From Heterostelium multicystogenum (lineage: Eukaryota > Evosea > Eumycetozoa > Acytosteliales > Acytosteliaceae), in NCBI GenBank assembly GCA_003667245.1, contig RCNN01000076.1, forward strand, positions 1-64,000: 64,000 nt of DNA. Direction: 5' to 3'. Shown piece after piece: positions 37,101 to 50,355 of this stretch. The position numbers and the translations under genes are program-made. The first letter of the stretch is position 1, and the number at the start of each line of letters is the position of its first letter. Under the pieces are notes generated by a model. It saw only the letters and a list, made by a program, of their open reading frames with translations. It did no database searches and was not told the DNA's origin.

Positions 37101-37674
37101 GTGATAGTTCACAGTCGGTGAGAATGATGCACTTGAACTTTGAGAGTCTCTGCACGTCTTGAAGCAGAGGCGAATTAGACCAGCTGTAGACCTTCACATA
37201 AGGATTCAGCTCTGCAATCTTGGGCAGTGTGTATTCCGCTCTGTTGATGTTTGTTTGATCGGTAGATACATCATTAACATCGATGTAGAATTGAGTGGAG
37301 AGATCAAGGTTTGAGATGTTCTGTTGGTCGTGGATGGTCAATGATTTGACACCGGCCAAAACCAAGTTCTTGGCAATTTCCAAACCAACACCGCCTACTC
37401 CACTGAGGAGCACATCACCCTTGGACAGACGCGACATTGCAAAATCGCCTAAGACATATCTCTGTCTACTGTAGAGAGTGTCGTCCAATGAGTAGTCTCT
37501 ATATTTCAGCAGATCATTCATTCCCGATGCAACCATCGGTGTCGATGCAGAGCTGTTTTCCATTTGGTTATTTGATGGTGTCGAAGTAGTAGAAGACATG
37601 GATGGTGAAGGATTTGGCGTCGATGAAGTTGAAGTAGAAGATGATGAAGAAGTTGCAATCATTTCAACATCCAT
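34166..37674 (-). CDS. uba1: ubiquitin-activating enzyme E1 (UBA1)
   Basis: E1 enzyme that adenylates ubiquitin and passes it to E2s. Exons on the minus strand: 37674-36704, 36648-35439, 35399-34550, 34468-34367 and 34277-34166. A Ser/Thr-rich extension of about 55 residues precedes the inactive adenylation domain (GVGGVGLEIAKNLVLAGVKS). The active adenylation domain has GSGAIGCEMLKNYALLG, ITDNDLIEKSNLNRQF and SALDNVEARIYVD. The catalytic Cys is in TPFCTLKSFP (codon about 35654-35652). The C-terminal ubiquitin-fold domain ends DSGEDTKGPPVRFFL. Frames break near 36780, in the T5 run at 36019-36023, near 35515 and near 35155. The apparent 39-nt intron at 35438-35400 is unusually short and its phase is uncertain. 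The DRAM-like gene lies downstream on the same strand. Confidence 0.92.
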
Positions 37675-38582
37675 GGTGAATGAAAAATGGCAATGGCAAT
37701 GGCAAGGCAATGACAATGACAATGAAGATGTATCAATCAATCAATCAATCAACCAATGAACGAGCTAATGTTTTAACTTTATACTCTGATATTTATAACT
37801 GTACAAGTGTTTGTTACCAATATAATGTATAATTTTAAAGATATATAATAGATATATATATTTATATGATCTTATAAATTAATATTATTATGATCACAAT
37901 ACAGTTGATCAGCATATCCACCACAACCTAACCTTTAATTTTAAACACCATTTTTATTATTAAATTTTTATTTATTTACTCTGTGTGTGGTATGTGGGGT
38001 GATAAGGACCCAACAAATCATTTCCAATTTTATTCTTAGAATACTTTTTTATTAAAATAGAACAGCATCTGATTGTCTCAAATAAACAATATTGATTAAT
38101 AATATCGCCAACATCTGCGAGTGATAATATATATATTGGAATTTCACTGATACAGGGATTGTCCATCATATAAGAACAATTATTAATTTTAGGTTGTTAT
38201 TTGATTCAACCAAAATACAGATAGCTGGTTTGTGGATTTATTATGAAATCAATCATAATTGAACTCTGAGGCTAATATATTGATATTCCAGATCTCAAAA
38301 AGGGAATTTTAAAGTTTAGGAAAACTTTATATCTACATGATGAGAGATAAATGTAATTCTTTTTACAGAAATTACTTTCCCTTATTGGGAAGTTAATTGA
38401 ATTGAAATTCAAAAATAGACCATTATCATTATTAAAGTGAACATTAAATTAGAGAACAAAAAGATTGATGGGATCTTTTACCTAATCAACAATCCAACAT
38501 AAACAGCTCCACAACATTTAATAAATAATTTTGGATGTTTTTAATTGATGTTTAATCGGTTGTGACTCACCAAAATTGATTG

Positions 38583-38601
38583 TTAGAGTGGCCCACTCTA
38601 A
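38583..38601. repeat. perfect inverted repeat
   Basis: TTAGAGTGG, one central C, then CCACTCTAA: nine-base arms. It is GC-richer than its surroundings and could be a protein-binding palindrome or a short hairpin. Confidence 0.6.
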
Positions 38602-38669
38602 TTGTTATAATTTTATTGATAATTACCCATAGCTGATTTAGATTTCATTCCATGTCGATCCAAAATGGA

Positions 38670-38725
38670 TGACGATGCATTAATATAAGGGTAATATTAA
38701 AGTAAAAATAAGAAAAGCATCGTCA
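38670..38725. repeat. inverted repeat able to form a 56-nt stem-loop
   Basis: TGACGATGC (38670-38678) and GCATCGTCA (38717-38725) are perfectly complementary across a 38-nt AT-rich loop. A CCCATAG, one base off the DUSE core, lies about 40 bp to the left. The size is like Dictyostelium class I RNAs, but their conserved CCTTACAGCAA motif is absent. Confidence 0.4.
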
Positions 38726-39758
38726 CCAATATTATCTATAAATTGGATCATCACCTATTGAATTTCAGATAGAATAGAATTAAATAAGTATGTATATCAG
38801 AATTTCATTGATCTATAAAATGAGAACATCAATCAATCAATCATTCATTCATTCAAGTTGTCATGAACTATCAAATTTTTACAAATATAAATATCTATTT
38901 AACAAATAACCATCAACCACATAGGTGATGAATATGTATGTGAAATCAAATTGTTACTTCTTGTATTAATGTATAACACACACATTAATCCAGATTTTTA
39001 TACTTTTCAAACTAACTAACCACTAACTTACATTAATATTAATAAATAAATCAAAAATAATTAATATTAATTTTAATAATTATCAAACAATTGTTATTAG
39101 ATTTTATTTAACCAACTATAATAGTTGTTTTAGAATACCAATATAATATATTGTTCACCTTCAATAATACATTATATTATATTATTATTAATTATATTTA
39201 TATATTAATATTTAATAGAATACCTTTTTGCATTTTAATTTATTGTTATAATTTACTTTCTTTCATTATTTATTACTTAATCTAGGTATTTGTACCATTT
39301 GGTCAGTTCGTTAATCGTTTGGTTGGTTTAGTTCGTTAGTTGTTGAGAGTGATTCATTTCCTTCCTTCCTTCCTCCTACCTTATTACTCTCTAAAAGAAA
39401 AAAAGTATTTATATTTTTTTTATCACTATCTTTTGATTGTTACATACATTTATATAAATAACATCATGATGATTGTTATAAAATAATATTCATAAAAAAA
39501 TGTGTTTGATGAATACAAACTTAGATTATAAAATGTATTAATTGCGATGTCATAAAAGACCAAATTTAGTAAATCGGAATCAAACACAATTGATTTTTAA
39601 TAATGATAGATTAATGCATAGTTATATTTTTAACTATTTCTTTGTTATAATAATATAACGATACTTTATTAACAAACATCACTCATTTATCTATCAATTA
39701 AGTTACTAAATAGTAGTTGTTTCTCTCTTACTAATCGATACATTCTAAAGTTTCGAAA

Positions 39759-41494
39759 ATGGAGACCATGGTTACAACTGTTATAAGATCAGGTCTTGAG
39801 TTGTTATATAAAGTTGTAAGTTTTGTCGTATTAAACCGATATATTGGTTAGTTGAATCATTCTAATGACAATGATCGTATGTACAGTCTTCATTCTTTAT
39901 TAAAATATGGCTTCTACCTTTGAATTCTGTCTTGGAATGGTGTAGTGACAGAATCAATCCTTTGTTTGAACCATTGATCACATTCTTGCGAAACAACAAG
40001 TCCAAGATACTTAAAATATCCATCTACAGTGTAATTGCATTCATCTTGATTGGCTCAATCTCGTTGGCCAATTACATTATCATCTACTCTTACTATGTAC
40101 CAAAAGTATCCACCGAAGAGCCTTTATATTTTGAATTTGGGTAATTACAATCTCCTATGGTCTATTGCATCATCTCAAACTAACAAGCTATTGCAGTCGA
40201 AAGATAACTGCTCAATCAGAGATTGCTGTTGAATTCCAACGTAAACAAGCTCTATGATATCTATTTGAATCTTGAAATGCCTGAATCTCCAAAGAACGAA
40301 GCCGCTGGAATGTTTATGGCCTGCTTAGATATTGATAACCAAGACAAGTGGAATCCACAAAAGATACTGCATACATGTAGACCGGGAATTATTAAATATA
40401 GATCAACCATTACCAAACTTGCAAGAACTATTACCTATTTGATACCTAATCTATTTGGATGGACTGAGGAGAAACAGATTCTATCCATTCCAATGGTCGA
40501 GAATCTACTTTCTAAACGTGTAAGTACTTCATAGAGTATTGGTCAATTAGTTATTAACGCTTCAAAACCAAATCATCCAGTTTTATCAAACCATTTCTGT
40601 TAATGTAAACATTCAAAACCCAGAGATTCAAATCTATAAAGCATCTCTAGTTTTCCAAGCTAAACTATCAGGTCTTGAGTAAGTTCAACATTAAAGTTGA
40701 AATATGCTATACCAAAGCTAACTATTTTCAATCAGATATTATCTTTTTAACTATCCATATATTTCATTTGCAATTGGTTTCACATCATTGTTTATATTCT
40801 GGACAGTTTCAACCTTATTCATCATTGTCTCACTTTATCTCTATAGACACTTTAAGAATCCAGCTGTAAATGAATTGGAAGTATTCCCATTCGATGGAAA
40901 TAACAAACTGACTGATGAAGAAAAGAAGAAAAAGAAGGAATTGTATAGTGACTTGGATGAGGTTTTGAATCCTCTTCCTTCTTTATCATTCTCAAGTTCA
41001 AGTTCTTCCACTTCTCCACAAAAGACTCAATACATATGGGAGGAGGAACTCAAAGAATTGGACCATCTTGTAGCAAAGAAACAACAAAAAAATGATTCAA
41101 ACAACAATAATTACATTGGAGGTACCGATGATATAAAATTGGTGCAGATATCACAAAATCAATAATATCACCTCAGGTCAAGATAGAAAAAGTCGAGGAA
41201 TCCTATCCAATATCAGAAAGCTCATCAACTAACGTCAATACAACTACGCCTGGTGAGTTGGAAAGCACTCAGGTTCCTTTGGAGGATAATGCTCTTCAAA
41301 GCTCAATTATTGATTCAGATGCTAGCATGAAAGATGAATCAAGTCTCACCACTCCATCAACAACCGACACTCCTTCACCACCATCCTCAGATGGGGAAAC
41401 CTATGGAAACTCTGGAAATCTAGGTCATGATGAATGGCAATTAGTTGGTAAAGATGATGATGAAATTTCATCCGTAAGAAAAAGAAAGGTTTAA
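39759..41494 (+). CDS. seipin (lipid-droplet assembly protein)
   Basis: ER membrane protein that organises lipid-droplet formation. ATG 39759 starts a short first exon (39759-39815). Exon 2 begins at 39887. The first membrane span is about IAFILIGSISLANYIIIY, followed by the family sequence YVPKVSTEEPLYFEFG. After a 56-nt intron the lumenal beta-sandwich includes YDIYLNLEMPESPKNEAAG and a Phe-Gly-Trp motif in LIPNLFGWTEEK. The second span is IGFTSLFIFWTVSTLFIIV. A long cytosolic Ser/Asp/Pro-rich tail ends in VRKRKV. Frame breaks occur at the CC near 40240, near 40755 and in the A4 run near 41136. Its role fits with the sterol acyltransferase elsewhere in the window, though the genes are not adjacent. 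Confidence 0.82.
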
Positions 41495-41587
41495 CGTATT
41501 TGATCATTACTTTCTTTTATTGTAAATAGATTATGCTTTTTGTACATATAATAAAGACTATAAGAACTTTGTTTACATACTCCTTAT

Positions 41588-42686
41588 TTATTTGAATAAG
41601 CTCATTCCAAAATATAAGAGTGTTGGTACTGTAACTGCAGCAGCTAATGCTAGGTATGCCACTGGATGGTGGAAAATATGGTATATGATTGGGTTGTTGG
41701 ATTCCTCAATGGATGGAATATTTGTTTTATCTAAAACTACTTTGAATAGCTCACTAGTAAGCTCCAATGAGAGCCCCCATAGATTGAAAACCGATGATTC
41801 AATTGGAAGTCTGGTAACTGGTACTCTAAATGAACTGAATAAATATTTTAATGTTGGATTGACAATTCGTCTTTGGGACATTGATGTTAGAGCATGAAAT
41901 TCAATGATTGGATTCCATTTTACATCGGGGCTTTCAATCAAGAAATGATCGATATCCACCCAACCACAATCATCCAATTCATTATCAACTACTTGTATTG
42001 GTGTATCATTTAATTGCAAATATACTATTTGAATGTATTTGTTAATTAACAGTCATTGTAATTACAATCTTGAATCATAGGATCATACCAAAAGTGTAAA
42101 GTACAAGCTGATCAAATGTAATACGATCATCTAAACGACCAAGAAGTGTATAGTTCTTTGGGTCTTTCAAATTGATACCAACTTCTTCTTGTGACTCTCT
42201 TTCAGCCGCATCCTAAAGAATTTAACATTAGGTCATGATTCATGATTACTACAACAATCACTATTTGAGCTTCAACATACTTGTGGTGATTCACCTTTTT
42301 CCAAATGACCACCTGGGAAACAAACCTCACCCTTGCGTTTTCCTCTTTGTGATTTCTTTCCAAAAAAATATGTGCTGTAATATTACCGTTGGTGGTATCT
42401 AAAGCTGAGGTAACATAGTTATTCAAACAAGTGACACTGTGATGGTCTAATCCACAAGAACATGAAAACTTTGAGGTATAACGTAAGTCTCTAAATCTTA
42501 AGATAATCGATACACTCTTCTTACTTTATTCAAGGTGATATTCTGATCTACACTCTTTAGTTTCAGAAGAATAGAAACGGAGGCCTGTCGTCTTTTTTGT
42601 ATATCGTTGACAACTACATACCTATTTGAGCGTAGTTTAGTGATAAATGAATTTAGAAATTTAATTTTATTGTTATTTGAGTACAT
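41588..42686 (-). CDS. Nudix hydrolase with C-terminal membrane anchor (CoA-pyrophosphatase-like)
   Basis: The Nudix box is complete across an intron: GHLEKGESPQ in one exon and DAAERESQEEVGI in the next, satisfying G-x5-E-x7-RE-x2-EE-x-G. It is preceded by GEVCFPG as in CoA diphosphatases (NUDT7/8). The later phrase ESSVFNLWGLSLELTSELF matches that subfamily. ATG 42686 opens an N terminus of Asn/Lys character. Introns are short. The A7 run at 42362-42368 must be one base longer to join the N-terminal frame with the box. The last 25 residues form a hydrophobic segment (LALAAAVTVPTLLYFGM) ending SLFK, which looks like a tail anchor and is not usual in the family. Substrate is inferred. Confidence 0.78.
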
Positions 42687-42941
42687 TCTTTTAGGCTAAT
42701 AAATGACCATGATCTGAATAATGAATGAATACACCATATTTATAATCAATTTGCAAACATCAGTTTAGTTTTTTTTTTTTGTTTTGTTTTGGGAATTTGC
42801 TCCCAAATTGAATTCATCGATTACCAAATTTGGATATCTATTCTTCTTAATTGTTACCCATTATTTTAATTGATAAAGAGATAAAATTAAAATATCTGGT
42901 ATTTAGATCATGATTTTAAATAATATAATACAAAATTCGAT

Positions 42942-45900
42942 TTATTTTCTTAATCCAAATAAACTATTGAAAACATCTGATTTCTTTTCTGGTGACGATA
43001 CTTTGGTAATGTTGGGTGGTGGTGATGGCGGTTGGGTGTTATTGCTGCTTGGGGCCACGACTGGCTGGAATCCAGAATCATCCCCACCGAAATATAGTGA
43101 TTGATAGTATAAACAGAGTTCTTCTTCGAATGGCATCTGTAGTTTGACTGATTTTTCTTTTGCTTCTTTAATTTGCTCTTCGTGATCTGTCGATGGATCC
43201 TTGCCAGAGAGAATTGCAACTACCACCTTGAGGAGCATGGTACGTGGCTGTCCAATGGTAAAGATCTCTGAGAACTTTTCGAGCAGAGCAAGAGCATCGT
43301 TGATTTCACTTAGTACCTTGGAGCGGTTGTTGTTGAGTGAGTTTTGCATTAGTTTAATGAGAATGAGTGGAATCGAAGCATAGGCTTCGAAAGTAGTGAA
43401 ATTGTTTGGCTCACCACGCATCAAAATTGCGTAGGTACGTTTGCAGTATTCATATGCTGTGGATGGATCATTGAGCTGAAGTGATAGCAGTGCCTTTAGG
43501 ATGTTGAAATTCACTTGATAGCTGAGCGACACCTCGGCAGCTCCTATTGAGTTAAATAGCGATTCAATCTCATTGAGTTTGCCTGTGGTAACAGTCAGCT
43601 CACCAAGACGATAATGACTGAATGCAGTAGTTAGAAGGGCCATGATTTGGAGTTGAATATCACCTCGAATACGTGAGCTTTCCAGAGCTTTCTGGGATAA
43701 ATTGACAGCTTGTCGCCATTGTCCCATATAGTAGAGACACATAGCCAACAGGATACTTGATTCCTCCATCATCTTCTTGTCACCAACTTTTCCCGCTGAC
43801 TCTGATGAGATTTGGAATCCAGATTCAGCTTCTGTCCATCTACCGAGTCCAGACATGTAGATACCCCATGATTGATGCGAATTTCCATAGACATATCCAT
43901 TGGTCTCATCTGATCTGGCGAGAATCTCAGCATAGTACTTGAGTGGAGTAGCATGATTTCCGTTGGAACCAAGGACACGTATTCCTATGGAAAATGCCTC
44001 GCTTTGTAGATTCCAGCTCTCAGTTGCGAGCTGAGATGCAACAAATGCACACCATGATGAGGCCTGCTTGGCACAGTCGTGGAAGAAAATCTTAGAGAGC
44101 AGAAACAAGACATAAGATTGCTTCTCTCTTTTCAAATGAGTCGAGGGTTGAGGTAAAGAATTTGGTTAGAGAGTCTTGGCGAGTAACCTTAGGGAGACGC
44201 ACCAATTTACGAGCACCTGAGGGAGCGGGCTGTGGGTTGTTCTGGTTTGGTGGCATTTCTATTCCTAGATGTTTTGAGTGCAGTGAGGAAATGGAGAGAG
44301 GCAGATTGTAGTGCACCCATATTATAGAGGGCAAGTCCAAGTTTTCGGGATATGGAGACTGCTTCCAAAGTTGTCTTCTTTGGATTGGGTGTTGAAGTTG
44401 GTGAACCAGAGGCTGTAGGCGTTGGGAAATTTGAGGTGGAAACACTTCTTCGATGTAGTTTCTTTGGATTGATTTTCTTGCTATCTTCCTCGACCTGCGG
44501 TGAGTCCGTTTGAGAATTGGATATTTCATCAAGACATTTCAATGCCAATTGAAAGAATCGTACTGCCTCTTTGTTGTTGTTGTCAGAGAGTGCAATACCA
44601 CCTGCTTTACTGGCATATTCTACTGTCTTGACATTGTCTTGTGCTTGATGATAATGATGAACGAGTGCTACAAACAGGGAGTGTTGTGGGGTGTTGGTTA
44701 GCTCCATGATATTGGCAATCTTATGGTGGAGCTCACGACGTTGTGAGAACAACATTAAATCGTAGACGACCTCCTGTGTACGAGTATGCTGGAATGAGTA
44801 GATCAACTCTCCATTTGGCGGAGTTGAACGCGATCGTATGAAGTGAAGCTTTCAAGTATTTGCAAGTCGAGAAGCAAGTCTTCTTTGGTAGTAGACTCAC
44901 TTGGTAGGATACGATAGAGATTCTCGCATGTGAAAGGCGTTCCAATGACAGATGCAACCTTCAACTCGAGTTGCTGGGCATTTGAAAGACGATCGATTCT
45001 GCTTGTGATCAAGGAAGTTACAGTTCGAGGAAGTGATACACGGATATGCTCAATTGCTTCGAGTTTCGAGTTGAAACGCAATGTTGCTTCGTCAAAGAGG
45101 TTGGCTGCACGAAGTCCACTAAGCATTTCTTCAATTACAAAATGATTTCCCTGTGATCTGTTGAATATCTCCTCAACAATCTCATCGGGTACACTCTCTG
45201 AATTTAGCATCTGGTTAATCAACTGTGCAGTTTCCTCTTTGGTGCCAAGTGGCTCAAGTTGGATCATTTGAATGCCAGTCAGATTGGTGAATCCAAAAGG
45301 CAATCCTTCCTTCATTGGACGCAATGCGACGACAATCAGATGATTCTCAAGCTGGTGGCAGAGGTTAAGGGTGAGTGTCCAACTTGCACTATCCATATGG
45401 TGTGCATCATCGATGACAATAACAGTTTTTCTTGGGATGAGCATTTGTACGAGACGAAGCATCAGCATTTGTTGGGTTTCAGCACGCTGTGGAGCGGAAT
45501 ATCGACGATTAACTGGTGGTGGATTCACTTTAATGTCTAAAATGGGATTAAGGAGTCCTACATGTGGGCCGAGTTCAAGGAGATTCTTGTATTCTTGGGC
45601 TTCTGATTCTTTCAGTGGTTCGGCGAGTAATTGCTTCCATATGTAGAAGGGAATAGACTCATTCATCTGTACTCCAGTGGCTTTAACAACCTTGAGTCCA
45701 TGACAGTAGGTATATTTGATCTCAGAAATGAATCTAGATTTTCCAAGTCCTGCCTCGGCCTCAATAATCACAACCTGTGTTCCATAACCGTTACGGACAA
45801 GATCAATCATACTGGCGACTTGTTTCAACTGTGGTTGGCGACCAATGATAGCGCGATTTCTCACAGGATGGTTTCTTGGTGATTGGTGATCCAGTGTATA

Positions 45901-48900
45901 CTTTTTTGATTGGCTTGAACACTGGAATTGGAGCTGCTTTACCTTTCACTTTAATTGGATCACTGAGACGAACAAACTCAATGTTCTTTGCATTCTTTGA
46001 GGTCTCTTCGCAGCAGAGTACACCACCCTGACTGTGGCTCATCAGACGTGCAGATAAATTGACCATGTCTCCGACTACAGCATACTCACGACGCTCATCG
46101 CTACCAACATCACCACAGAAGCACTTTCCAGTGGTAACTCCAACCGTAGAAATTACGGTCAGCTTGAAGAGCGATACAACAATCTCCATGGCTGCTTCCA
46201 CAGCACGTGAGGGATCGTCTTCGTGACTGTATGGCGGAACTCCCCAGCATGCAATGAGCACACAACCCTTATCATCAATCATAAATTGACGTACCGTACC
46301 TTCGTATTTGTAGACAATCTTTTGGATTTCGACTACAATCGATTGCAGCTTATTCAAGTCTTTGACTGGATCTGGAACTCCATAGGAAAGGTTGACAAAT
46401 ATAACGGAGATGTGACGAAGCTCGGCAAGATATTCACCATGTCCATGCTTCAGCTGATTGATGACTGCATTTGGAACGAATCTCTTCAATGAATCCTCCA
46501 TGTCCATGAGAAGTGGCAAGTCAAATAGGAACTTGCGATCCATAGAGACCAACATCTGCTCATTGTAATCTGTGGTGGGCTTTTTCTCTTTCTTATCAAG
46601 TAGCACCATAGAGTCTAGCTTGTAATTGGTCTTTCCCTTTGGTCTATTGCAGTTGGCACAGTGCTTAATCACTTCCTGACACTGTGGCGAGATGTAAATC
46701 TCACCGCTTTCTGCTTCTTTCTCACATAGGGTTGCCTGTATCAATGCTTCACCTGCAATGAGGAACTCAACCTTGGAGCTAACACCACCTACGTACAGTC
46801 CACTGATATTTCCACAACCGATACCAATGTGTAGAGTAAGGAATCCACCTGGAACAGGGAAGTTATGGAGCTTACGTTGCAAAGAGAGTGCACACTCACA
46901 TGCGATACGAACACGATTGGTCACATCACCATGTGTAGGCCAATGTGTCAAGACGGCATCACCTGCGAACTTGACGATATCTCCTCCATATCCCTTGACA
47001 ACCTTGATCAAAATTTCGAAATATCTATTCAAATTCCTGGTCAATAGCTCAACACCTTCCTGTCCATGTCCACCAAGTCTTTCGGTCAATGAAGTAAATC
47101 CAGAGATATCAGCAAACAAAACACATGATGAATAGCTAGATTAAATAAGGAAATGGAGAGGTTAGCGAAAGTTGGTATCAAGAGTCTCTGGATGGATAGT
47201 TACTTTTCGATATGAGGTGGTTGAATTGGATCCGCCGATGCTAACAATCCCTTGATAACAAGGTTGGATACATAGGATCCGAGACTATTGATTTGGAGAC
47301 GTTCTTTGTCGTCCGATGGAAGCTTGTCCTGTCTATCCTGATGCGTTGAACCTTCTAGCCAGAATTGATTGAAACTGTTACGCTGTTTCTGGTCGTCGGT
47401 TTGCTTGATGGTTTTCAAGTGCTTGGAGAAAACCGACATCTTGAATGGTTTTGTTTTCTTTCCAGAGGTTTGTTGTGTTGGAAGCTGGCTATTTGTAATG
47501 GCTGTGATAGAGCTGGGATTGATGACAGTGGGTGGGCCTGTTGTAGTGGTGGTAGTTGTAGTATTGTTTGCTGTTGTTGTGGTAGTTGTTGTGGTTGATG
47601 TTGCGGTCAACGATTTCGTTGGTGAGAGTGCCATTTCATTGGATGGGCTGCCTGAGGTATCTGTGATGATCAAAGTAGTTGTAGTGGTAGTTGAGCTTGG
47701 AGATGTTGGTGCATTGTCCTTGGTAATCAAAGTCAATGTAGTTGTAGTATGCTGCTTTTCATCTGATTCTGTCAATGATTTAGCCTGGATAATAGACTCC
47801 ATTGATGGCGATGGCACAATTGCGAATGCCCTTGATGTCCTCACTGTATTAGTGAATGGTACTGATGTTTCATCAAAAGTGGCTTCAGTAGTGGTGCTGC
47901 TGCTGCTGTTGACGCTGTTGGTTGGCGGAGACATAGCCATTGCATTTAGTGCAGCAATTAAATCTGTTGATGAAGTTGATTGTTGCTTTGGAATGGAGGA
48001 AATGGGCAATGGTGGTGTTGGATGTCTTTGCACATGCACTGTTGGCTGCTGCTCATCATCTGAGAAAACTAACGAGTGTTGGTTCAATGATAAATTACTG
48101 CTGCTTTCGATAAAAGATGTATCTGTAGATAAAAATGAATTATCTGTATCGGTTTGGTTTGGAGTTAATGATATTTGATTAGCGTTCCTGTGGCTACCCT
48201 TAACATTAGGTATATCAATATTTGGTGATGCTATATGTTGGTATTGTTGTTGTTGTTGCTCTTGTACTTGTACTTGTTCAGTTTGTTGCTGTTGTTCTTC
48301 TGTTGCGGGTGATGATAATACTGTCGAACCATTGGCATCAGTGCTATTATTGCTACTGCTGATCTCATTGCTACTGCTTGTTGGCTCAGTAGTAGTCGTT
48401 GTTGTTGTTGTGATAGTTGATTCGTTCGATGCTCTTGGTGTGATTTCAGTGCTGACTATTGTTGAAGTACCGGTGGATTCATTTCTAGTGATAGTAAGGC
48501 TTTGCTTTTGAACAGGTTTACCCATGAATGAGTTGAGTAGTATAGTTTTCATAGTTGTAGACCTGCTTTCATTCTTTCCACTTGATTTTGATAGCTTTGG
48601 TGATTTAATAGGTGTTGGAATTGCTGCTTGTGAATTAGCTGTCGATGTAGCAGCAATTTGATCTAAATCAAACAACGACAGTAAGTCAATGGCTGAACTC
48701 AATCACTCGAATCATTGTATTACACTTACCTTTTACAGAGAATGTTAAATGTGTAAATATATTGATACATTGGTTCACTTTTTCAACCAATTCCTGTAGG
48801 TATGACATGAAGATGGTTAGTAACGTCGCTGACATATTATTTATAATCAATGGTAATAACCTACGGAAGTTGAATGTAAAACAATAAGAGATTGTAAGCT

Positions 48901-50170
48901 ATTACTCAATTGAGCGTGTTCATTGATAATAACTTTGAGTAGGTTCGATGTTTCTATAAGTTTAGTACAGAGATTGGGCAGTGTTACATTCTTGGTCTGC
49001 TCTATATACATAGTACCTCGTGGCTTTTGTGATATTACAGGTGGTGATGTTGTTGTAGGCGATGATGGCGTTGTTGTGGTTGTAGGTGTAGATGTAGTTG
49101 TAGATGTAGTATCGCCAACAACAGACAGCATTGGATTGGATGTGGAGGAAAAGGATGATGATCGATTTTGATTGATCCTCTGTTGATTCTTTAGATGCCA
49201 CAATAGGTTGAGCAGTGCAATATGTATCTGATATATATAATCGAAAAAGTTGAGTGACTGCTGTTGCTGCTGCTGTTTTAGTAGTTGATTTGGATTCTGT
49301 GGTGGCGAGCTCGAAGCAGGAATGACTGCTGGCGGCTTGCTACCGCCATGACCTGGCGTGCTGCTGAACGATGATCTTCGGACTTTGGGGGGAGAAGTGG
49401 GCGGAATAGCCGTAATTTCAACTCTATCGGACTTGCCGCTATCGCTTTCGCTGGCCCGAGCTATGAGATGAGCTCGGGGAGGTGGCAAGTGGTGACGCTG
49501 AGGTTGAGTCGGCTGAGGGTGGAAGTGAAGAGGATGGCGGTGATGAGGGGAGTGGTGGTGTTGTCGACACTGGCTTTGGTACACTGAATGTCGGAATTCG
49601 CCAGTGCATGTCAGTCAGCAGAAGTATCAGCTGCTTCCAATGGTGCAAGAGTTCTTTTCTGTGGAGATGATAGTCGTTTTTCACCGGTGCCAATGATGCC
49701 AATGCAGTGCCCTTACGCGCTACATTGTTGTATGACTTTATCGTTGCTATTATATTGGTGATGCTGTCGACGATTGATTTGATGATATCGAGAATCTCCG
49801 AGTGCTCAATGTCCACCCGCACAACCCCAAGGCTATTTTCGTGGGTGGTGGTGGCATTGGACGCCGCTGAAGCGTTGGGGCCTCCCACGGGCGACGACAA
49901 TTCGGCACACCTCGAAGTCATCCTGCGCGAGAACATGACAATCTCCAGCTCGCTGACAGGATCACTTGCCACTATAGACTCATCGATTCGCGCGATATCA
50001 AATAACATTGATTTTCCATATTCAATCGATTTCTTTGAACTATCATTTGTGTTGTTGTTGTTGTGGTTGTTGCTATTGCTAATGTTGTTGTTGTTTGTTT
50101 TGTTTTGAATCAATTTGGGTGATGTAGATATAGATGAGGGTGAAGTAGATATAGATGATTTAGTGTCCAT
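42942..50170 (-). CDS. sgcA: soluble guanylyl/adenylyl cyclase of the sAC/SgcA type
   Basis: Very large protein (about 2340 residues) with the layout of mammalian soluble adenylyl cyclase and Dictyostelium SgcA. Exons: 50170-48865, 48793-48730, 48662-47204 and 47135-42942. The first 1000 residues are mostly Ser/Thr/Asn/Gln low complexity. Cyclase domain C1 (about 47120-46650) has FADISGFTSLTERLGG and DIVKFAGDAVL with the two metal-binding Asp. C2 (about 46430-45950) has ISVIFVNLS, GVTTGKCFCGDVG and EYAVVGDMVNLSARLM. An AAA-type ATPase follows (Walker A EAGLGKS near 45750; Walker B TVIVIDDAHH near 45420), then TPR-like helices to the end. Frame breaks near 49450, in the T6 run at 45902-45907, and near 44835, 44265 and 44130 are each fixed by one base. 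Nucleotide specificity cannot be read safely, so the symbol reflects architecture. Confidence 0.82.
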
Positions 50171-50355
50171 TAAATATATATATATATAGATCTATACTAC
50201 TAATAAAATATATAATTCAAATCAAATAAATAAATAAATAAATAATATAAACAGATTTATTACTACTAATACAAAAAGGTTATAACTCTCGAGATATATT
50301 TGCTATACTTATTAGATAGACATATGTTTAAATTTGGATGAAACTGTTTGACTGA

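Larger units (their letters stand above)
37675..39758. other. long divergent intergenic region (UBA1 / seipin)
   Basis: About 2 kb of AT-rich DNA containing the promoters of two divergent genes. A 65-codon minus-strand frame (38169-37972, starting MMDNPCISEIPIYIL) is open and could be a fragment of a gene, but has no recognisable domain. Two inverted repeats are listed separately. Confidence 0.5.

Noticed and set aside
37972..38169. 65-codon minus-strand ORF starting MMDNPCISEIPIYIL
   Set aside because: Open from ATG to stop and not absurd in composition, but no domain, no splice partner and no family resemblance; left as intergenic.
47369..48178. 269-codon plus-strand ORF opposite the cyclase gene
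   Set aside because: It is the antisense of a Thr/Ser/Gln low-complexity coding region. The Val-rich product comes from ACC/ACA repeats, and the minus strand carries the conserved protein.
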